The notes below the pieces were generated by a model that was not told the DNA's origin, ran no database searches, and worked only from the letters and a program-made list of their open reading frames with translations. Of a stretch of 64,000 nucleotides of DNA, positions 16,286-25,728 are shown one piece after another. Within the stretch, counting starts at the first letter, position 1, and each line of letters opens with the position of its first letter. This stretch comes from Aliidiomarina soli (GTDB taxonomy: Bacteria; Pseudomonadota; Gammaproteobacteria; Enterobacterales; Alteromonadaceae), in NCBI RefSeq assembly GCF_003986975.1, contig NZ_PIPO01000007.1:101890-165889 (forward strand), read 5' to 3'. Made by a program: the position numbers and the translations under genes.

Positions 16286-16990
16286 TTACCAGCTGTTTTG
16301 CAAGGCACGCTGCAGAATCCGTGCGGTGAAATCAGTTTTCAGATAGTAGCCGCGGGGCAGTGTTTGAATAGTATCGCCCTCTGGCCCGATGGCTGCGGTT
16401 AAGGCTTTACTGTTTGCAGCTTTTGGGCGTAGTTGCAATGCTTGCCCATGACGCGCGGTAATTTGCTGGATCTGGCCCAGAATAATGCGCTCAGTGATTT
16501 CTTCCCAATCGGCGCGTAAAAGTGCATCTTCGTCGGCGGCTGGCTGCCAGAGGAAGGGCATACCGATGCAACGGTCGGCGGGTTTTACCTCACGTCGACC
16601 ATCCAGCGGGACCCAGAGTACTTTTTGCAGCTTATTACGGACATTGGACTGCTGCCAACTGACCCCATTCAGTCCGAGTAGCGGGGCAATGCATACATAA
16701 GTGGTTTCCAGTGGCGTACCACTGCTATTAACCGGAATGGTTTTCAGCTCAATACCCAGTTCAGGGAAGTCTTGCTCCGGTCGTGAGCCCGCTGAGGCGC
16801 CAAGGTAAAGTTCAATCAACTGACCGCTCCAGCCTTTTGCTCTACTTAGAGTATCCGGTGTGACCCAGCCTGCCTGTTCAGCCAGCCAGCCCAGCGGCAT
16901 ACCTGCCAGAGCGCGGGCACGGGTTAGCAGCTGCTGTTCGTCGGCAGGCGGGTGAGAGGGAACTTGTGGCAACTGCAAATAGTCGGACAT
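16286..16990 (-). CDS. mutH: DNA mismatch repair endonuclease MutH
   Basis: A 234-residue MutH, which nicks the unmethylated strand at hemimethylated GATC sites after MutS/MutL recognition of a mismatch. The active-site triad is seen as D-x(n)-E-x-[16 protein letters not shown] supplies Asp, Glu and Lys. [14 protein letters not shown] motif appears as [13 protein letters not shown], and [16 protein letters not shown] closes the protein. Start at 16990 (MSDYLQLPQ); a longer frame upstream would run into the rppH leader. It implies Dam-directed repair in this organism. It is divergent from rppH. Confidence 0.95.
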   Translation of the reverse strand: MSDYLQLPQVPSHPPADEQQLLTRARALAGMPLGWLAEQAGWVTPDTLSRAKGWSGQLIELYLGASAGSRPEQDFPELGIELKTIPVNSSGTPLETTYVCIAPLLGLNGVSWQQSNVRNKLQKVLWVPLDGRREVKPADRCIGMPFLWQPAADEDALLRADWEEITERIILGQIQQITARHGQALQLRPKAANSKALTAAIGPEGDTIQTLPRGYYLKTDFTARILQRALQNSW

Positions 16991-17113
16991 CGGGGTCGTT
17001 ATCGGTTGTGAAATAAGGTCTGTTGGTATGTTACCAGTTACAGGTAATGTTTGCCCATTGTTGGCCTTTATGGAAGAATCAAAGTCAGAGATGAATAGTA
17101 TGGAGATGCTCGC

Positions 17114-17623
17114 GTGATTGATGCCGAAGGTTATCGTTCGAATGTCGGCATAGTGATATGTAACGAGCACGGGCAAGTCTTCTGGGCCAGACGTTATGGG
17201 CAAAATAGCTGGCAGTTTCCACAGGGCGGTATTGACGAAGGCGAGACGCCGGAACAGGCGATGTTTCGTGAGTTATACGAAGAAGTGGGCTTACGTCCCG
17301 AGCAAGTGGAACTTATTTATACCAGCCGTAACTGGTTTCGCTACAAGTTACCGAAACGTTTGGTGCGCAAAGGCGCCAAACCCGTGTGTATTGGACAGAA
17401 ACAGAAATGGTTTTTGTTACGTTTGACCTGCCCGGAATCAGATGTCGATGTGTTGCAGTCCGGCCATCCGGAGTTTGATGGCTGGCGCTGGGTGTCATAC
17501 TGGTATCCGGTGCGTCAGGTGGTGTCCTTTAAAAGGGACGTATACCGCCGTGTAATGAAAGAATTTGCGGCTATCGCCATGCCATTTCAACATAAACGTT
17601 CTAAACGTAAGCGCAGGCGATAA
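17114..17623 (+). CDS. rppH: RNA pyrophosphohydrolase RppH
   Basis: A 169-residue Nudix hydrolase that removes pyrophosphate from triphosphorylated mRNA 5' ends and so triggers RNase E decay. The start is a GTG ([15 protein letters not shown]), as fits the family N-terminus. The Nudix box is complete: [20 protein letters not shown] followed by VGL. The tail is strongly basic ([11 protein letters not shown]), likely for RNA contact. ptsP follows after 3 bases, the usual rppH-ptsP pairing. Confidence 0.95.
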   Translation: MIDAEGYRSNVGIVICNEHGQVFWARRYGQNSWQFPQGGIDEGETPEQAMFRELYEEVGLRPEQVELIYTSRNWFRYKLPKRLVRKGAKPVCIGQKQKWFLLRLTCPESDVDVLQSGHPEFDGWRWVSYWYPVRQVVSFKRDVYRRVMKEFAAIAMPFQHKRSKRKRRR

Positions 17624-17626
17624 CCT

Positions 17627-19906
17627 ATGGTGATGCTGGCAAAATTACATCGAATTGTTGAGGCGGTAAATCAGGCGCCGGAGTTTGATACTGCCCTGCG
17701 TACCATGGTGACCCGGGTTAAAGCTGCTCTGCAAACGGATGTATGCAGCATCTATATTGCTGATTACCAATCTGAGGAATTTGTCCTCGCTGCCTCAGAT
17801 GGCCTGCGCATGAATCAGGGTGAGCGGATCACACTGAAATTCGGTGAAGGCCTTATCAGCCTCGCGGCACAACGTGAAGAGCCGCTTAACTTCGCCAATG
17901 CGGCACAGCACCCAAGCTTTAAATTGGTTGATGAAGTCGAAGAAGAAGGCTTCAGGGCCATGCTGGTCGCGCCTATTATTCACCAGCGTCGGGTGATGGG
18001 TGTGCTGGCGGTGCAGCAAGCGGCGGCCCGGGCATTTTCTGCAGATGAAGAATCCTTCGTGGTGACTTTGGCCGCGCAATTAGCCTCGGTCATAGCTCAC
18101 GCTGAGGCCAAGGGCTTGCTCGCCAGTCATACTGCGCCGTGGTTACGTAGTTTGCATGCAGTACCGGGTTCACCGGGGGTTGCTATTGGGCGTGCATTCA
18201 TTGGCAAGCCCGCTGCCCGCCTCAGCGCAGTGGTGCCAAGAAAAACCGAGAAAACCTGGCGCCATATTCGTTTATTTCGCAAAGCGGTGATGCAAACCCG
18301 CCGTGAGTTGCAGGATCTGGCCAAGCAGGTCGCAAGCTATGTCGCGGAAGACACCCTGGCTATTTTTGATGTCTATCAGGGCATGCTTGATGCGGCCTCA
18401 TTAGGCAACGCGGTTGAAAGCAAAATCCGCGAAGGCTGGATGGCACAAACCGCGGTCAAGCTGACCGTGGAAGACTATGTAGCTCAGTTTGAAGATCTCG
18501 AGGACCCCTATCTGCAAGAGCGGGCGGTCGATGTGCGTGACCTCGGCCAGCGTATTCTGTCGCATCTGCAGCAACGCAGCAGTCGTGATCAGGTGGTCCC
18601 GGACCACTGCATCCTGGTGGCTGAAGAAGTCACTGCCAGTATGCTGGCTGAAATCCCGCGAGAGAAGTTGCAGGGCATTGTGTCATTACGAGGCAGTGCC
18701 AACTCGCATGCAGCGATCATGGCCCGCAGTATGGGCGTGCCGGCGGTGCTGGGTATTGAAGATGTGCCGTTGCAATACCTTGAAGACCAGTTTCTGATAG
18801 TTGATGGGTATTCGGGGGAGCTTTTTGTAAACCCCTTTGAGCAGGTCCTGGACGAGTATAAACAGCTGCAGCTGGAAGAAGAGGAACTGGCTGAAATTGT
18901 TGCGCGGGATCGTGATTTGCCTGCGCAAACTCAGGATGGGGTGGCGGTAACCCTGCAAATTAACGCTGGTCTGAATATCGAGCATGGGGTTGAACACAAC
19001 GGCCATTATGACGGTATTGGCCTCTATCGCACCGAAATTCCATTCATGATGAAAGACCGCTTTCCTACGGAAGCGGAGCAGACCGATCTGTATCATCAGG
19101 TGTTACAGAGTTTTGGTGATCTGCCAGTGGTCATGCGCACGCTTGATGTGGGTGGCGATAAACCGCTGCCGTATTTTCCATTGCACGAAGACAATCCCTT
19201 TCTGGGCTGGCGTGGTATTCGGCTGACCCTGGATCACCCTGAGATTTTCCTGGTGCAGGCTCGCGCTATGCTGGCGGCCAATGTTGGGCGCAGTAATCTG
19301 AAAATTCTACTGCCGATGATTTCGTCGCTGGAAGAAGTCGAAGAAGCGGCACGCTTACTCAATCAGGCGTATTTTGAAGTGCGCAATGAGCTGGTGCAAA
19401 AACAGCCGGGGGCGACCCTGGCGCGACCTGAGCTCGGTGTGATGATCGAAGTGCCGGGTATTTTATATCAGCTGGAAATGATCGCGCCGCGAGTTGATTT
19501 CTTTTCGGTCGGTACTAATGACCTGACCCAGTATTTACTTGCAGTGGATCGCAACAACCCGCGCGTAGCGAGCCTGTATGAACCCTATCACCCAGCCGTA
19601 TTGCGGGCACTGATGCATATTATCGAAGAATGCCATCGTCTGGACAGACCGGTCAGTGTGTGTGGCGAATTTGCCGGTGATCCGGGCGGCGCAATGTTAC
19701 TTATCGCGATGGGGTACCGCAACCTGAGCATGAATAGTCACAACCTGGATAAAGTGAAGTGGATTATCCGTAATGTGCACACCAGCACCTTGCAGGTGTT
19801 GCTGACTCAGGCGTTGAAAGCACGGCATCCTTCGCAGGTGCGCAGAATTGTGAATAATAAGCTGGAAAGCCTCGGCCTGGGCGGCTTTATCCGGGCGGGC
19901 AAGTAA
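17627..19906 (+). CDS. ptsP: Phosphoenolpyruvate-protein phosphotransferase PtsP (EI-Ntr)
   Basis: A 759-residue enzyme I of the nitrogen PTS. Residues about 1-165 are a GAF sensor domain; 170-400 carry the swivelling phosphohistidine domain with His361 in GSANSHAAIMARSMG; 420-750 form the PEP-binding TIM barrel with GIGLYRTEIPFM, TLDVGGDKPLPYF and the active Cys in SVCGEFAGDPGG. It passes phosphate from PEP to NPr and EIIA-Ntr, which regulate potassium, nitrogen and stress functions. It is translated from the rppH message and abuts the tauE-like gene. Confidence 0.95.
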   Translation: MVMLAKLHRIVEAVNQAPEFDTALRTMVTRVKAALQTDVCSIYIADYQSEEFVLAASDGLRMNQGERITLKFGEGLISLAAQREEPLNFANAAQHPSFKLVDEVEEEGFRAMLVAPIIHQRRVMGVLAVQQAAARAFSADEESFVVTLAAQLASVIAHAEAKGLLASHTAPWLRSLHAVPGSPGVAIGRAFIGKPAARLSAVVPRKTEKTWRHIRLFRKAVMQTRRELQDLAKQVASYVAEDTLAIFDVYQGMLDAASLGNAVESKIREGWMAQTAVKLTVEDYVAQFEDLEDPYLQERAVDVRDLGQRILSHLQQRSSRDQVVPDHCILVAEEVTASMLAEIPREKLQGIVSLRGSANSHAAIMARSMGVPAVLGIEDVPLQYLEDQFLIVDGYSGELFVNPFEQVLDEYKQLQLEEEELAEIVARDRDLPAQTQDGVAVTLQINAGLNIEHGVEHNGHYDGIGLYRTEIPFMMKDRFPTEAEQTDLYHQVLQSFGDLPVVMRTLDVGGDKPLPYFPLHEDNPFLGWRGIRLTLDHPEIFLVQARAMLAANVGRSNLKILLPMISSLEEVEEAARLLNQAYFEVRNELVQKQPGATLARPELGVMIEVPGILYQLEMIAPRVDFFSVGTNDLTQYLLAVDRNNPRVASLYEPYHPAVLRALMHIIEECHRLDRPVSVCGEFAGDPGGAMLLIAMGYRNLSMNSHNLDKVKWIIRNVHTSTLQVLLTQALKARHPSQVRRIVNNKLESLGLGGFIRAGK

Positions 19907-20704
19907 ATGCTGCTGAGCTTTTTCCTGCTGGCGTTGGGTGGAGTACTGGCTGGCCTGTTGTCGGGCATGCTCGGCATTGGCGGCGGTATTGTGGTCGTCC
20001 CGCTGTTAATCTATCTGTTGCCACTGATGGGAATTGAAGCGGCGCTGGTGGTACCGATGGCGGTTGGGACCAGCCTTGCCACTATTGTCGTGACCACCTT
20101 GTCAGGCGCCTATGCGCATCACCGCCATCGTATGATCCTGTGGCCTTGGGTGGGGCTGATTGCCCCTTGCATGGTCGCCGGCGGCATAGTGGGGGCCATG
20201 CTCGGAGTTAAGATTGAGCCTCAATTATTGCAGCGGATTTTTGCCACCGTTCTGTTACTGCTGGCAGCGCGGATGATCTGGAAGATGCAGCCGCGCGCCG
20301 AAGACAAACGAATCCGGCGCACCCCGGTGCGGCTCTGGTCCGTCGGTATTGGTGTTATTTCGTCGCTGGTGGGGATCGGTGGTGGAGCCCTGGTGGTGCC
20401 GCTGTTGCATTTTTACCAGATTACCATGCGCCATGCAGTGGCAGTGGCTGCTGTGTGTAGCGTTCTGCTGGCCTTTGTTGGTACCATCACCTACGCGTTA
20501 CTGGGTCAGCAGCTGAGTGCAGGGGTGGTTAAGGGCGCGGTCGGCTTTATTTACGTGCCCGCGTGGTTAGGGATTGCCGTGATGTCGGTGTCGATGGCGC
20601 CTGTCGGCGCGCGACTGGCGCGGATATTACCGGTACGCTGGTTACAGCGTGCCTTCGCCTTGCTGCTGATTGTGGTATCAGTGCATCTTTTCGTCACTGT
20701 CTGA
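19907..20704 (+). CDS. TauE/SafE (TSUP) family membrane exporter
   Basis: A 265-residue inner-membrane protein with seven to eight helices. Two repeats typical of the TSUP family are visible: GLLSGMLGIGGGIVVVPLL near the N-terminus and VISSLVGIGGGALVVPLL near residue 150. Family members export sulfite, sulfonates or small organic acids; the substrate here is unknown. The start codon follows the ptsP stop without a gap. lgt follows 27 bases later, the common ptsP-tauE-lgt-thyA order of gammaproteobacteria. Confidence 0.88.
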   Translation: MLLSFFLLALGGVLAGLLSGMLGIGGGIVVVPLLIYLLPLMGIEAALVVPMAVGTSLATIVVTTLSGAYAHHRHRMILWPWVGLIAPCMVAGGIVGAMLGVKIEPQLLQRIFATVLLLLAARMIWKMQPRAEDKRIRRTPVRLWSVGIGVISSLVGIGGGALVVPLLHFYQITMRHAVAVAAVCSVLLAFVGTITYALLGQQLSAGVVKGAVGFIYVPAWLGIAVMSVSMAPVGARLARILPVRWLQRAFALLLIVVSVHLFVTV

Positions 20705-20731
20705 CGACCATTAACAAGGATTGCAGAAGCA

Positions 20732-21616
20732 ATGACTCGAGATTATTACGTTCATCCGGAGTTTGACCCGATTTTCTTTAGCGTAGGTCCATTGGATGTG
20801 CGCTGGTATGGCTTGATGTATCTGGTTGGGCTGGCATTTGCCTGGTGGTGGGGCAATCGACAGGCCGATCGCTCTTTGCAGGGGCAGGCCATCGGCGGTG
20901 AAGTATGGACCCGTGAGCAATGGAGCGATTTGTTGTTCTGGGGCTTTCTGGCGCTGATTATTGGTGGCCGCATTGGTTATGTGCTGTTTTATCAGTTCAG
21001 TGCTTTCCTTGCCAACCCATTGTACCTTTTTGATATTACCTCGGGCGGCATGTCGTTCCACGGTGGCTTGCTTGGCGCGATTGTTGCGATCCTGCTTTAT
21101 GCCAAAGTTAAAGGTCGCTCGATTATGGCGGTGGGTGACTTTGTTGCCCCTCTGGTGCCGATTGGTTTAGGTGCAGGGCGGGTAGGCAATTATATTAATG
21201 GCGAGCTATGGGGACGTTCCACAGACGTGCCATGGGCAGTGATTTTCCCGGCGGCAGGGCCTGACCCGCGGCACGCATCACAGCTCTATCAGGCGCTGTT
21301 TGAAGGCCTGCTGTTGTTTGCTTTATTGTTTTGGTTTAGCCGCCGAGCGCGTCCGACCGGCGCCGTTGCGGGGTTATTTTTGATTGGCTACGGCTGCGCA
21401 CGTTTGTTCACCGAGTATTTCCGTGAACCCGATGCTCACCTCGGTTTGCTGGCGGCGTCACTGTCGATGGGGCAGTGGTTATCGATCCCCATGGTGCTAG
21501 TGGGAATTCTGTTCCTGCTGCTGGCTTATCGCGGCGTGTTTAAGCCACGTTACACCCAGCAAGTGGCAAACAAAGAGAGCAAAACGAAGGGTAAAAAGCG
21601 TGGAGGCAAGTCATGA
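20732..21616 (+). CDS. lgt: Prolipoprotein diacylglyceryl transferase Lgt
   Basis: A 294-residue inner-membrane enzyme that moves diacylglycerol from phosphatidylglycerol to the lipobox Cys of prolipoproteins. The signature [14 protein letters not shown] is present with the essential Arg, as are [10 protein letters not shown] (active His) and the first-helix [13 protein letters not shown]. The C-terminal tail is a basic stretch ([14 protein letters not shown]) longer than in E. coli. It has an ATGA overlap with thyA. Confidence 0.96.
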   Translation: MTRDYYVHPEFDPIFFSVGPLDVRWYGLMYLVGLAFAWWWGNRQADRSLQGQAIGGEVWTREQWSDLLFWGFLALIIGGRIGYVLFYQFSAFLANPLYLFDITSGGMSFHGGLLGAIVAILLYAKVKGRSIMAVGDFVAPLVPIGLGAGRVGNYINGELWGRSTDVPWAVIFPAAGPDPRHASQLYQALFEGLLLFALLFWFSRRARPTGAVAGLFLIGYGCARLFTEYFREPDAHLGLLAASLSMGQWLSIPMVLVGILFLLLAYRGVFKPRYTQQVANKESKTKGKKRGGKS

Positions 21617-22446
21617 AACAATACCTGCAACTGATGCAGCATGTGCTTGATAATGGGGTCGACAAAAGTGATCGCACAGGTACTGGCACACGCAGTGTGT
21701 TTGGCCACCAGATGCGTTTTAATCTGGCTGAGGGCTTCCCGCTGGTAACCACAAAAAAGTGCCATTTACGCTCGATACTTCATGAATTACTCTGGTTTCT
21801 CAGTGGTGAGACCAATATCAGCTACCTGCAGCAAAATGGGGTCAGTATCTGGGACGAATGGGCCACCGATGAGGGTGATTTGGGGCCCGTGTATGGGGCG
21901 CAATGGCGTAGCTGGCCGACCCCGGACGGCGGTCATATTGACCAGATTCAGGCGCTAGTGGACCAAATAAAGACCAACCCGGACTCGCGTCGGCTGCTGG
22001 TCAGTGCATGGAACCCTGCGGTGTTACCGCAAGCAGGGTTAAGCCCCAAGGAAAACGCGGCCAAGGGTCTGCAGGCACTTCCACCGTGCCATACCATGTT
22101 TCAATTTTACGTTGCTGATGGCAAGTTGTCCTGTCAGCTCTACCAGCGCAGTGCCGATGTTTTCCTTGGGGTTCCATTTAACATTGCCAGCTATGCGCTG
22201 TTGACCATGATGCTGGCGCAGGTCTGTGAGTTAGAGCCCGGCGACTTTGTGCATACCTTTGGTGACGCGCATTTGTATAGTAACCATTTCGACCAGGCGC
22301 GCGAGCAGTTGAGCAGAACGCCGTATCAGTTGCCGACCATGCGCATGAACCCAGAGGTGAAAGACCTGTTTGCGTTCACCTTTGATGACTTCGAACTGGT
22401 CGACTATAAGGCGCACCCGCACATCAAGGCACCGATCGCTATCTGA
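21613..22446 (+). CDS. thyA: Thymidylate synthase ThyA
   Basis: A 277-residue thymidylate synthase, methylating dUMP to dTMP with methylene-tetrahydrofolate. [28 protein letters not shown], the active Cys159 in [30 protein letters not shown] and GDAHLYSNH are all seen. It is 13 residues longer than E. coli ThyA because of an insert ([14 protein letters not shown]) just before the active Cys, a variant known in related marine bacteria. It starts inside the lgt stop codon (ATGA). Confidence 0.96.
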   Translation: MKQYLQLMQHVLDNGVDKSDRTGTGTRSVFGHQMRFNLAEGFPLVTTKKCHLRSILHELLWFLSGETNISYLQQNGVSIWDEWATDEGDLGPVYGAQWRSWPTPDGGHIDQIQALVDQIKTNPDSRRLLVSAWNPAVLPQAGLSPKENAAKGLQALPPCHTMFQFYVADGKLSCQLYQRSADVFLGVPFNIASYALLTMMLAQVCELEPGDFVHTFGDAHLYSNHFDQAREQLSRTPYQLPTMRMNPEVKDLFAFTFDDFELVDYKAHPHIKAPIAI

Positions 22447-22485
22447 GGCCAACCCGGCAACCGACAATCAATCAACGAAGGCAGT

Positions 22486-23274
22486 ATGGATGATTTTGCA
22501 CGTCGCTTTGGCGGCATTGAGCGCTTATACGGGAGCGCAAATAGCGCAGTGATCCGCAGCTTGCACCTGGCAGTGGTCGGGGTTGGCGGTGTTGGGTCGT
22601 GGGCTGCTGAGGCACTAGTCCGCAGTGGCATCGGTGAACTCACTCTGGTCGATATGGACGATGTTTGCTTAAGTAATATGAATCGGCAGTCACATGCGCT
22701 AACCGATACCATCGGCCGGCCGAAGATCGAAGTGCTGGGCGAACGGTTGTTGCAGATAAATCCCGATTTAACGCTGCATCTGGTCGACGATTTCGTTACG
22801 CCGTCTAACCTGGCTGAGGTCTTTGCTAATCGGCCGCATGGGGTACTCGATGCCATCGACAGCATTGCTGCAAAGACAGCGTTATTGGCCTGGTGCAAGC
22901 GGCAGAAAATACCGGTTGTGACCACAGGTGGAGCAGGCGGACAAATTGATCCGAGCCAGATTGCCGTTGCCGATGTGGCGCGGGTCAGTCAGGACCCGTT
23001 AATGGCCAAGGTTCGCTCGCAACTGCGTCGGGACTACAACTTTACCACCAACCCCAAACGTAAATTTGGCATCCATTGCGTGTATTCCACTGAGCAATTG
23101 CGTTACCCGGCCGGCGATGGCGAGGTTTCCTACGCCAAACCTGGTACGCAAAGTGGTCGTATGGACTGTAGTAGTGGTTTTGGCGCCAGTATGATGGTGA
23201 CTGCAAGCTTTGGCTTGCAGGCCGCAGCGGTACTGCTGAACCGTCTGTTACCGCAAGCTAAGCCTGGGGCCTAG
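22486..23274 (+). CDS. tcdA: tRNA threonylcarbamoyladenosine dehydratase TcdA (CsdL)
   Basis: A 262-residue E1/ThiF-like enzyme that cyclises t6A37 of tRNA to ct6A using ATP. The nucleotide loop is GVGGVGSWAAEALVRSGIG and the adenylation residues follow in DMDDVCLSNMNRQ. In E. coli it is encoded with csdA and csdE, whose sulfur relay supports it. Here a csdE/sufE gene converges on it with a 5-base gap, but csdA is absent. RBS: no strong site; the ATG follows AAGGCAGT. Confidence 0.93.
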   Translation: MDDFARRFGGIERLYGSANSAVIRSLHLAVVGVGGVGSWAAEALVRSGIGELTLVDMDDVCLSNMNRQSHALTDTIGRPKIEVLGERLLQINPDLTLHLVDDFVTPSNLAEVFANRPHGVLDAIDSIAAKTALLAWCKRQKIPVVTTGGAGGQIDPSQIAVADVARVSQDPLMAKVRSQLRRDYNFTTNPKRKFGIHCVYSTEQLRYPAGDGEVSYAKPGTQSGRMDCSSGFGASMMVTASFGLQAAAVLLNRLLPQAKPGA

Positions 23275-23279
23275 TGGGT

Positions 23280-23702
23280 TCAGGTCGGAGGCAAGGTCTG
23301 TGCCGCGGCTTTAGCGGCTTTAATAACCTGATACAAGCCGTTGCTGCGCGACGGGCTTAACTGCCTTTCCAAACCACAGGATGTCAGCCAGGCGCTGGCG
23401 TCGAATTGCATTGCTGTCTCTGCAGTTTGCCCTTGCAGGGGTAACAGTGAGGCGTAGATCAGTGCCTGCACCATCCGTGCATCGCTGTGAAAGCGGTAAT
23501 TCACATGCTGCTGAGTCCCTTCTACGCTGAGGTAGACCTGAGCTTCGCAGCCATGCACACGGTTGGCAGGGGTGCGCTGAGCCGGGTCCAATGAGGGTTG
23601 GGTTTTGGCGGCCAGTAAGAGAACCCGGTAGGTTTCCTGCCAGTTACCCTGGGCAAGAAGTTGCTGACGCAGGCTGTCAGCTGCTGCAGGCAAAATTGTC
23701 AT
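23280..23702 (-). CDS. csdE: SufE/CsdE family sulfur acceptor
   Basis: A 140-residue SufE-like protein that takes persulfide sulfur from a cysteine desulfurase. The acceptor is Cys52 in RVHGCEAQVYL, and the family ending LSPSRSNGLYQVIKAAK is present. The ATG at 23702 (MTILPAAADS) is used rather than an in-frame TTG four codons earlier. Position next to tcdA favours CsdE over SufE. No csdA or sufS is in the window; iscS at 32749 is the only desulfurase seen here. Confidence 0.85.
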   Translation of the reverse strand: MTILPAAADSLRQQLLAQGNWQETYRVLLLAAKTQPSLDPAQRTPANRVHGCEAQVYLSVEGTQQHVNYRFHSDARMVQALIYASLLPLQGQTAETAMQFDASAWLTSCGLERQLSPSRSNGLYQVIKAAKAAAQTLPPT

Positions 23703-23889
23703 AAGGTGTCGCAAGCCAGTTCGATGTGAACAAATAATGAACGCTGCCAGTATAAGTTGACAGCAAGTTAATGGAAATTCGCCGATATTATACCCATAAG
23801 CCTTGTTTGATGCAGGCGGGTTTTACATAATGCCGCACGGATTATCTGAATTTACCTGAATCTTTACGACGTAAAGAAGGATTGAAGTT

Positions 23890-24639
23890 ATGAAAATTTT
23901 GGTCGCGGTGAAGCGCGTGATTGACTACAACGTCAAAGTCCGTGTGAAAGCCGATCAGTCAGACGTGGATCTGGCGAACGTTAAAATGGCATTAAACCCT
24001 TTCTGTGAAATTGCCATCGAAGAAGCCGTGCGATTGAAAGAAAAGGGCACGGCTGAAGAAGTGGTGGTGGTTTCGATTGGCCCGAAAGCCTGCCAGGAAC
24101 AAATTCGCACCGCGTTGGCGTTAGGTGCCGACCGAGGCATTCATGTCGAAGCCGATGCGATGCCAGACTCGCTGGCAGTGGCTAAACTGTTAAAAGCAGT
24201 CGTTGCCGAAGAAAAGCCAGACATGGTTATTTTAGGTAAGCAGTCTATCGACTCAGATAACAACCAGACTGGCCAGATGCTGGGTGCGCTTACTGGCATG
24301 CCGCAAGGTACCTTCGCCTCTGAAGTGAAAGTTGAAGACGGCAAAGTGGATGTCACCCGCGAAGTGGACGGCGGTCTGCAAACCCTGCGTTTGACCTTGC
24401 CTGCTATTGTGACCACTGACTTGCGTCTCAATGAGCCGCGTTACGCGTCACTGCCGAATATTATGAAAGCCAAGCGCAAGCCGCTGGAGGTCAAATCGCC
24501 AGCTGATTTGGGTGTCGAAGTCAGCAGCAACATCAAGCTTCTCAAAGCGGAGCCACCGGCTGAACGTAGCGCTGGAGTTCGCGTAGCAGATGTCGCAGAA
24601 CTGGTCGATAAACTGAAGAACGAGGCAAAAGTATTATGA
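23890..24639 (+). CDS. etfB: Electron transfer flavoprotein subunit beta EtfB
   Basis: A 249-residue ETF beta subunit starting [19 protein letters not shown]. Family marks are [16 protein letters not shown], the AMP-binding region [17 protein letters not shown] and [18 protein letters not shown], which carries the docking loop (recognition Leu segment) for acyl-CoA dehydrogenases. Together with EtfA it accepts electrons from dehydrogenases and passes them to ETF-ubiquinone oxidoreductase. It overlaps etfA by 4 bases. Confidence 0.96.
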   Translation: MKILVAVKRVIDYNVKVRVKADQSDVDLANVKMALNPFCEIAIEEAVRLKEKGTAEEVVVVSIGPKACQEQIRTALALGADRGIHVEADAMPDSLAVAKLLKAVVAEEKPDMVILGKQSIDSDNNQTGQMLGALTGMPQGTFASEVKVEDGKVDVTREVDGGLQTLRLTLPAIVTTDLRLNEPRYASLPNIMKAKRKPLEVKSPADLGVEVSSNIKLLKAEPPAERSAGVRVADVAELVDKLKNEAKVL

Positions 24640-25568
24640 GCATTTTAGTGATTGCCGAACACGATAATCAGAGCCTGAACCAGGCTACTCTGAAAGCAGT
24701 TGCAGCCGCGCAGCAGATTGGCGGTGATGTGGATATGCTGGTAGCAGGGCTGAATGCCCAGGGTGTCGCAGATAACGCGGCCCAGGTTGAAGGGATCAAA
24801 CGCGTCCGGCTTGCGGACAACGCTGCTTATGAGCATCAACTGGCGGAAAATGTCAGTGAGCTGGTGGCGAAAGTCGGTGCTGACTACAGCCATATTCTGG
24901 CGCCTGCGACTACCACAGGCAAAAATATGATGCCGCGGGTAGCAGCACTCCTTGATGTCGGTCAGATCTCAGACATCGTTGCGGTGGAAAGCGCAGATAC
25001 CTTTAAGCGTCCTATCTATGCTGGTAACGCGATTGCCACGGTGCAAAGCAGCGACAGTATTAAGGTAATCACTGTCCGTGGTACTGCATTTGACGCCGCC
25101 AATGCATCCGGTGGCAGCGCCTCTGTAGAAGCTATCGCCGATGTATTCAACAGCGATAAAGTTGAGTTTGTTGGTGAACAGCTGGCTGAATCAGAGCGCC
25201 CGGATCTTGCCTCAGCACCTGTGGTGATTTCTGGTGGTCGCGGTATGCAAAATGGTGAGAACTTTAAGCTATTGGAAAGTCTGGCAGACAAACTGGGTGC
25301 TGCGGTCGGTGCGTCGCGCGCTGCAGTCGATGCTGGCTTTGTGCCAAATGACATGCAAGTCGGCCAGACTGGTAAAATTGTCGCTCCACAGTTATATATC
25401 GCGGTGGGTATCAGTGGCGCGATTCAACACCTGGCGGGAATGAAAGACTCAAAGGTGATTGTGGCTATCAACAAAGACGAAGAGGCGCCAATTTTTCAGG
25501 TTGCTGATTATGGTCTGGTGGCGGATTTATTTGAGGCTTTGCCAGAGTTAGAAAAGGCGTTATCTTAA
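24636..25568 (+). CDS. etfA: Electron transfer flavoprotein subunit alpha EtfA
   Basis: A 310-residue ETF alpha subunit. The C-terminal FAD domain is clear: [75 protein letters not shown] and [15 protein letters not shown]. The ATG lies inside the etfB stop region (ATGA). A hairpin 18 bases after the stop may end the transcript. Confidence 0.96.
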   Translation: MSILVIAEHDNQSLNQATLKAVAAAQQIGGDVDMLVAGLNAQGVADNAAQVEGIKRVRLADNAAYEHQLAENVSELVAKVGADYSHILAPATTTGKNMMPRVAALLDVGQISDIVAVESADTFKRPIYAGNAIATVQSSDSIKVITVRGTAFDAANASGGSASVEAIADVFNSDKVEFVGEQLAESERPDLASAPVVISGGRGMQNGENFKLLESLADKLGAAVGASRAAVDAGFVPNDMQVGQTGKIVAPQLYIAVGISGAIQHLAGMKDSKVIVAINKDEEAPIFQVADYGLVADLFEALPELEKALS

Positions 25569-25586
25569 TCTGATAACAACTAGTGA

Positions 25587-25617
25587 CAAGCAGGTTAGTC
25601 CTCTGCTAACCTGCTTG
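25587..25617 (+). terminator. Hairpin after etfA, possible terminator
   Basis: A 12-bp perfect stem (CAAGCAGGTTAG / CTAACCTGCTTG) with a 7-base loop follows etfA by 18 bases. The downstream T-run is poor (CTATAGTT), so termination may be partial or Rho-assisted. Confidence 0.55.
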
Positions 25618-25728
25618 CTATAGTTACAAAAAATAAACGTTTACTGGATCAATGTCTGGTCGACGATAAAGTAATAACGCCAGGGACTCTCACGTTTTGT
25701 GGGGTACGCAGGATAGGTGGCAACAACA

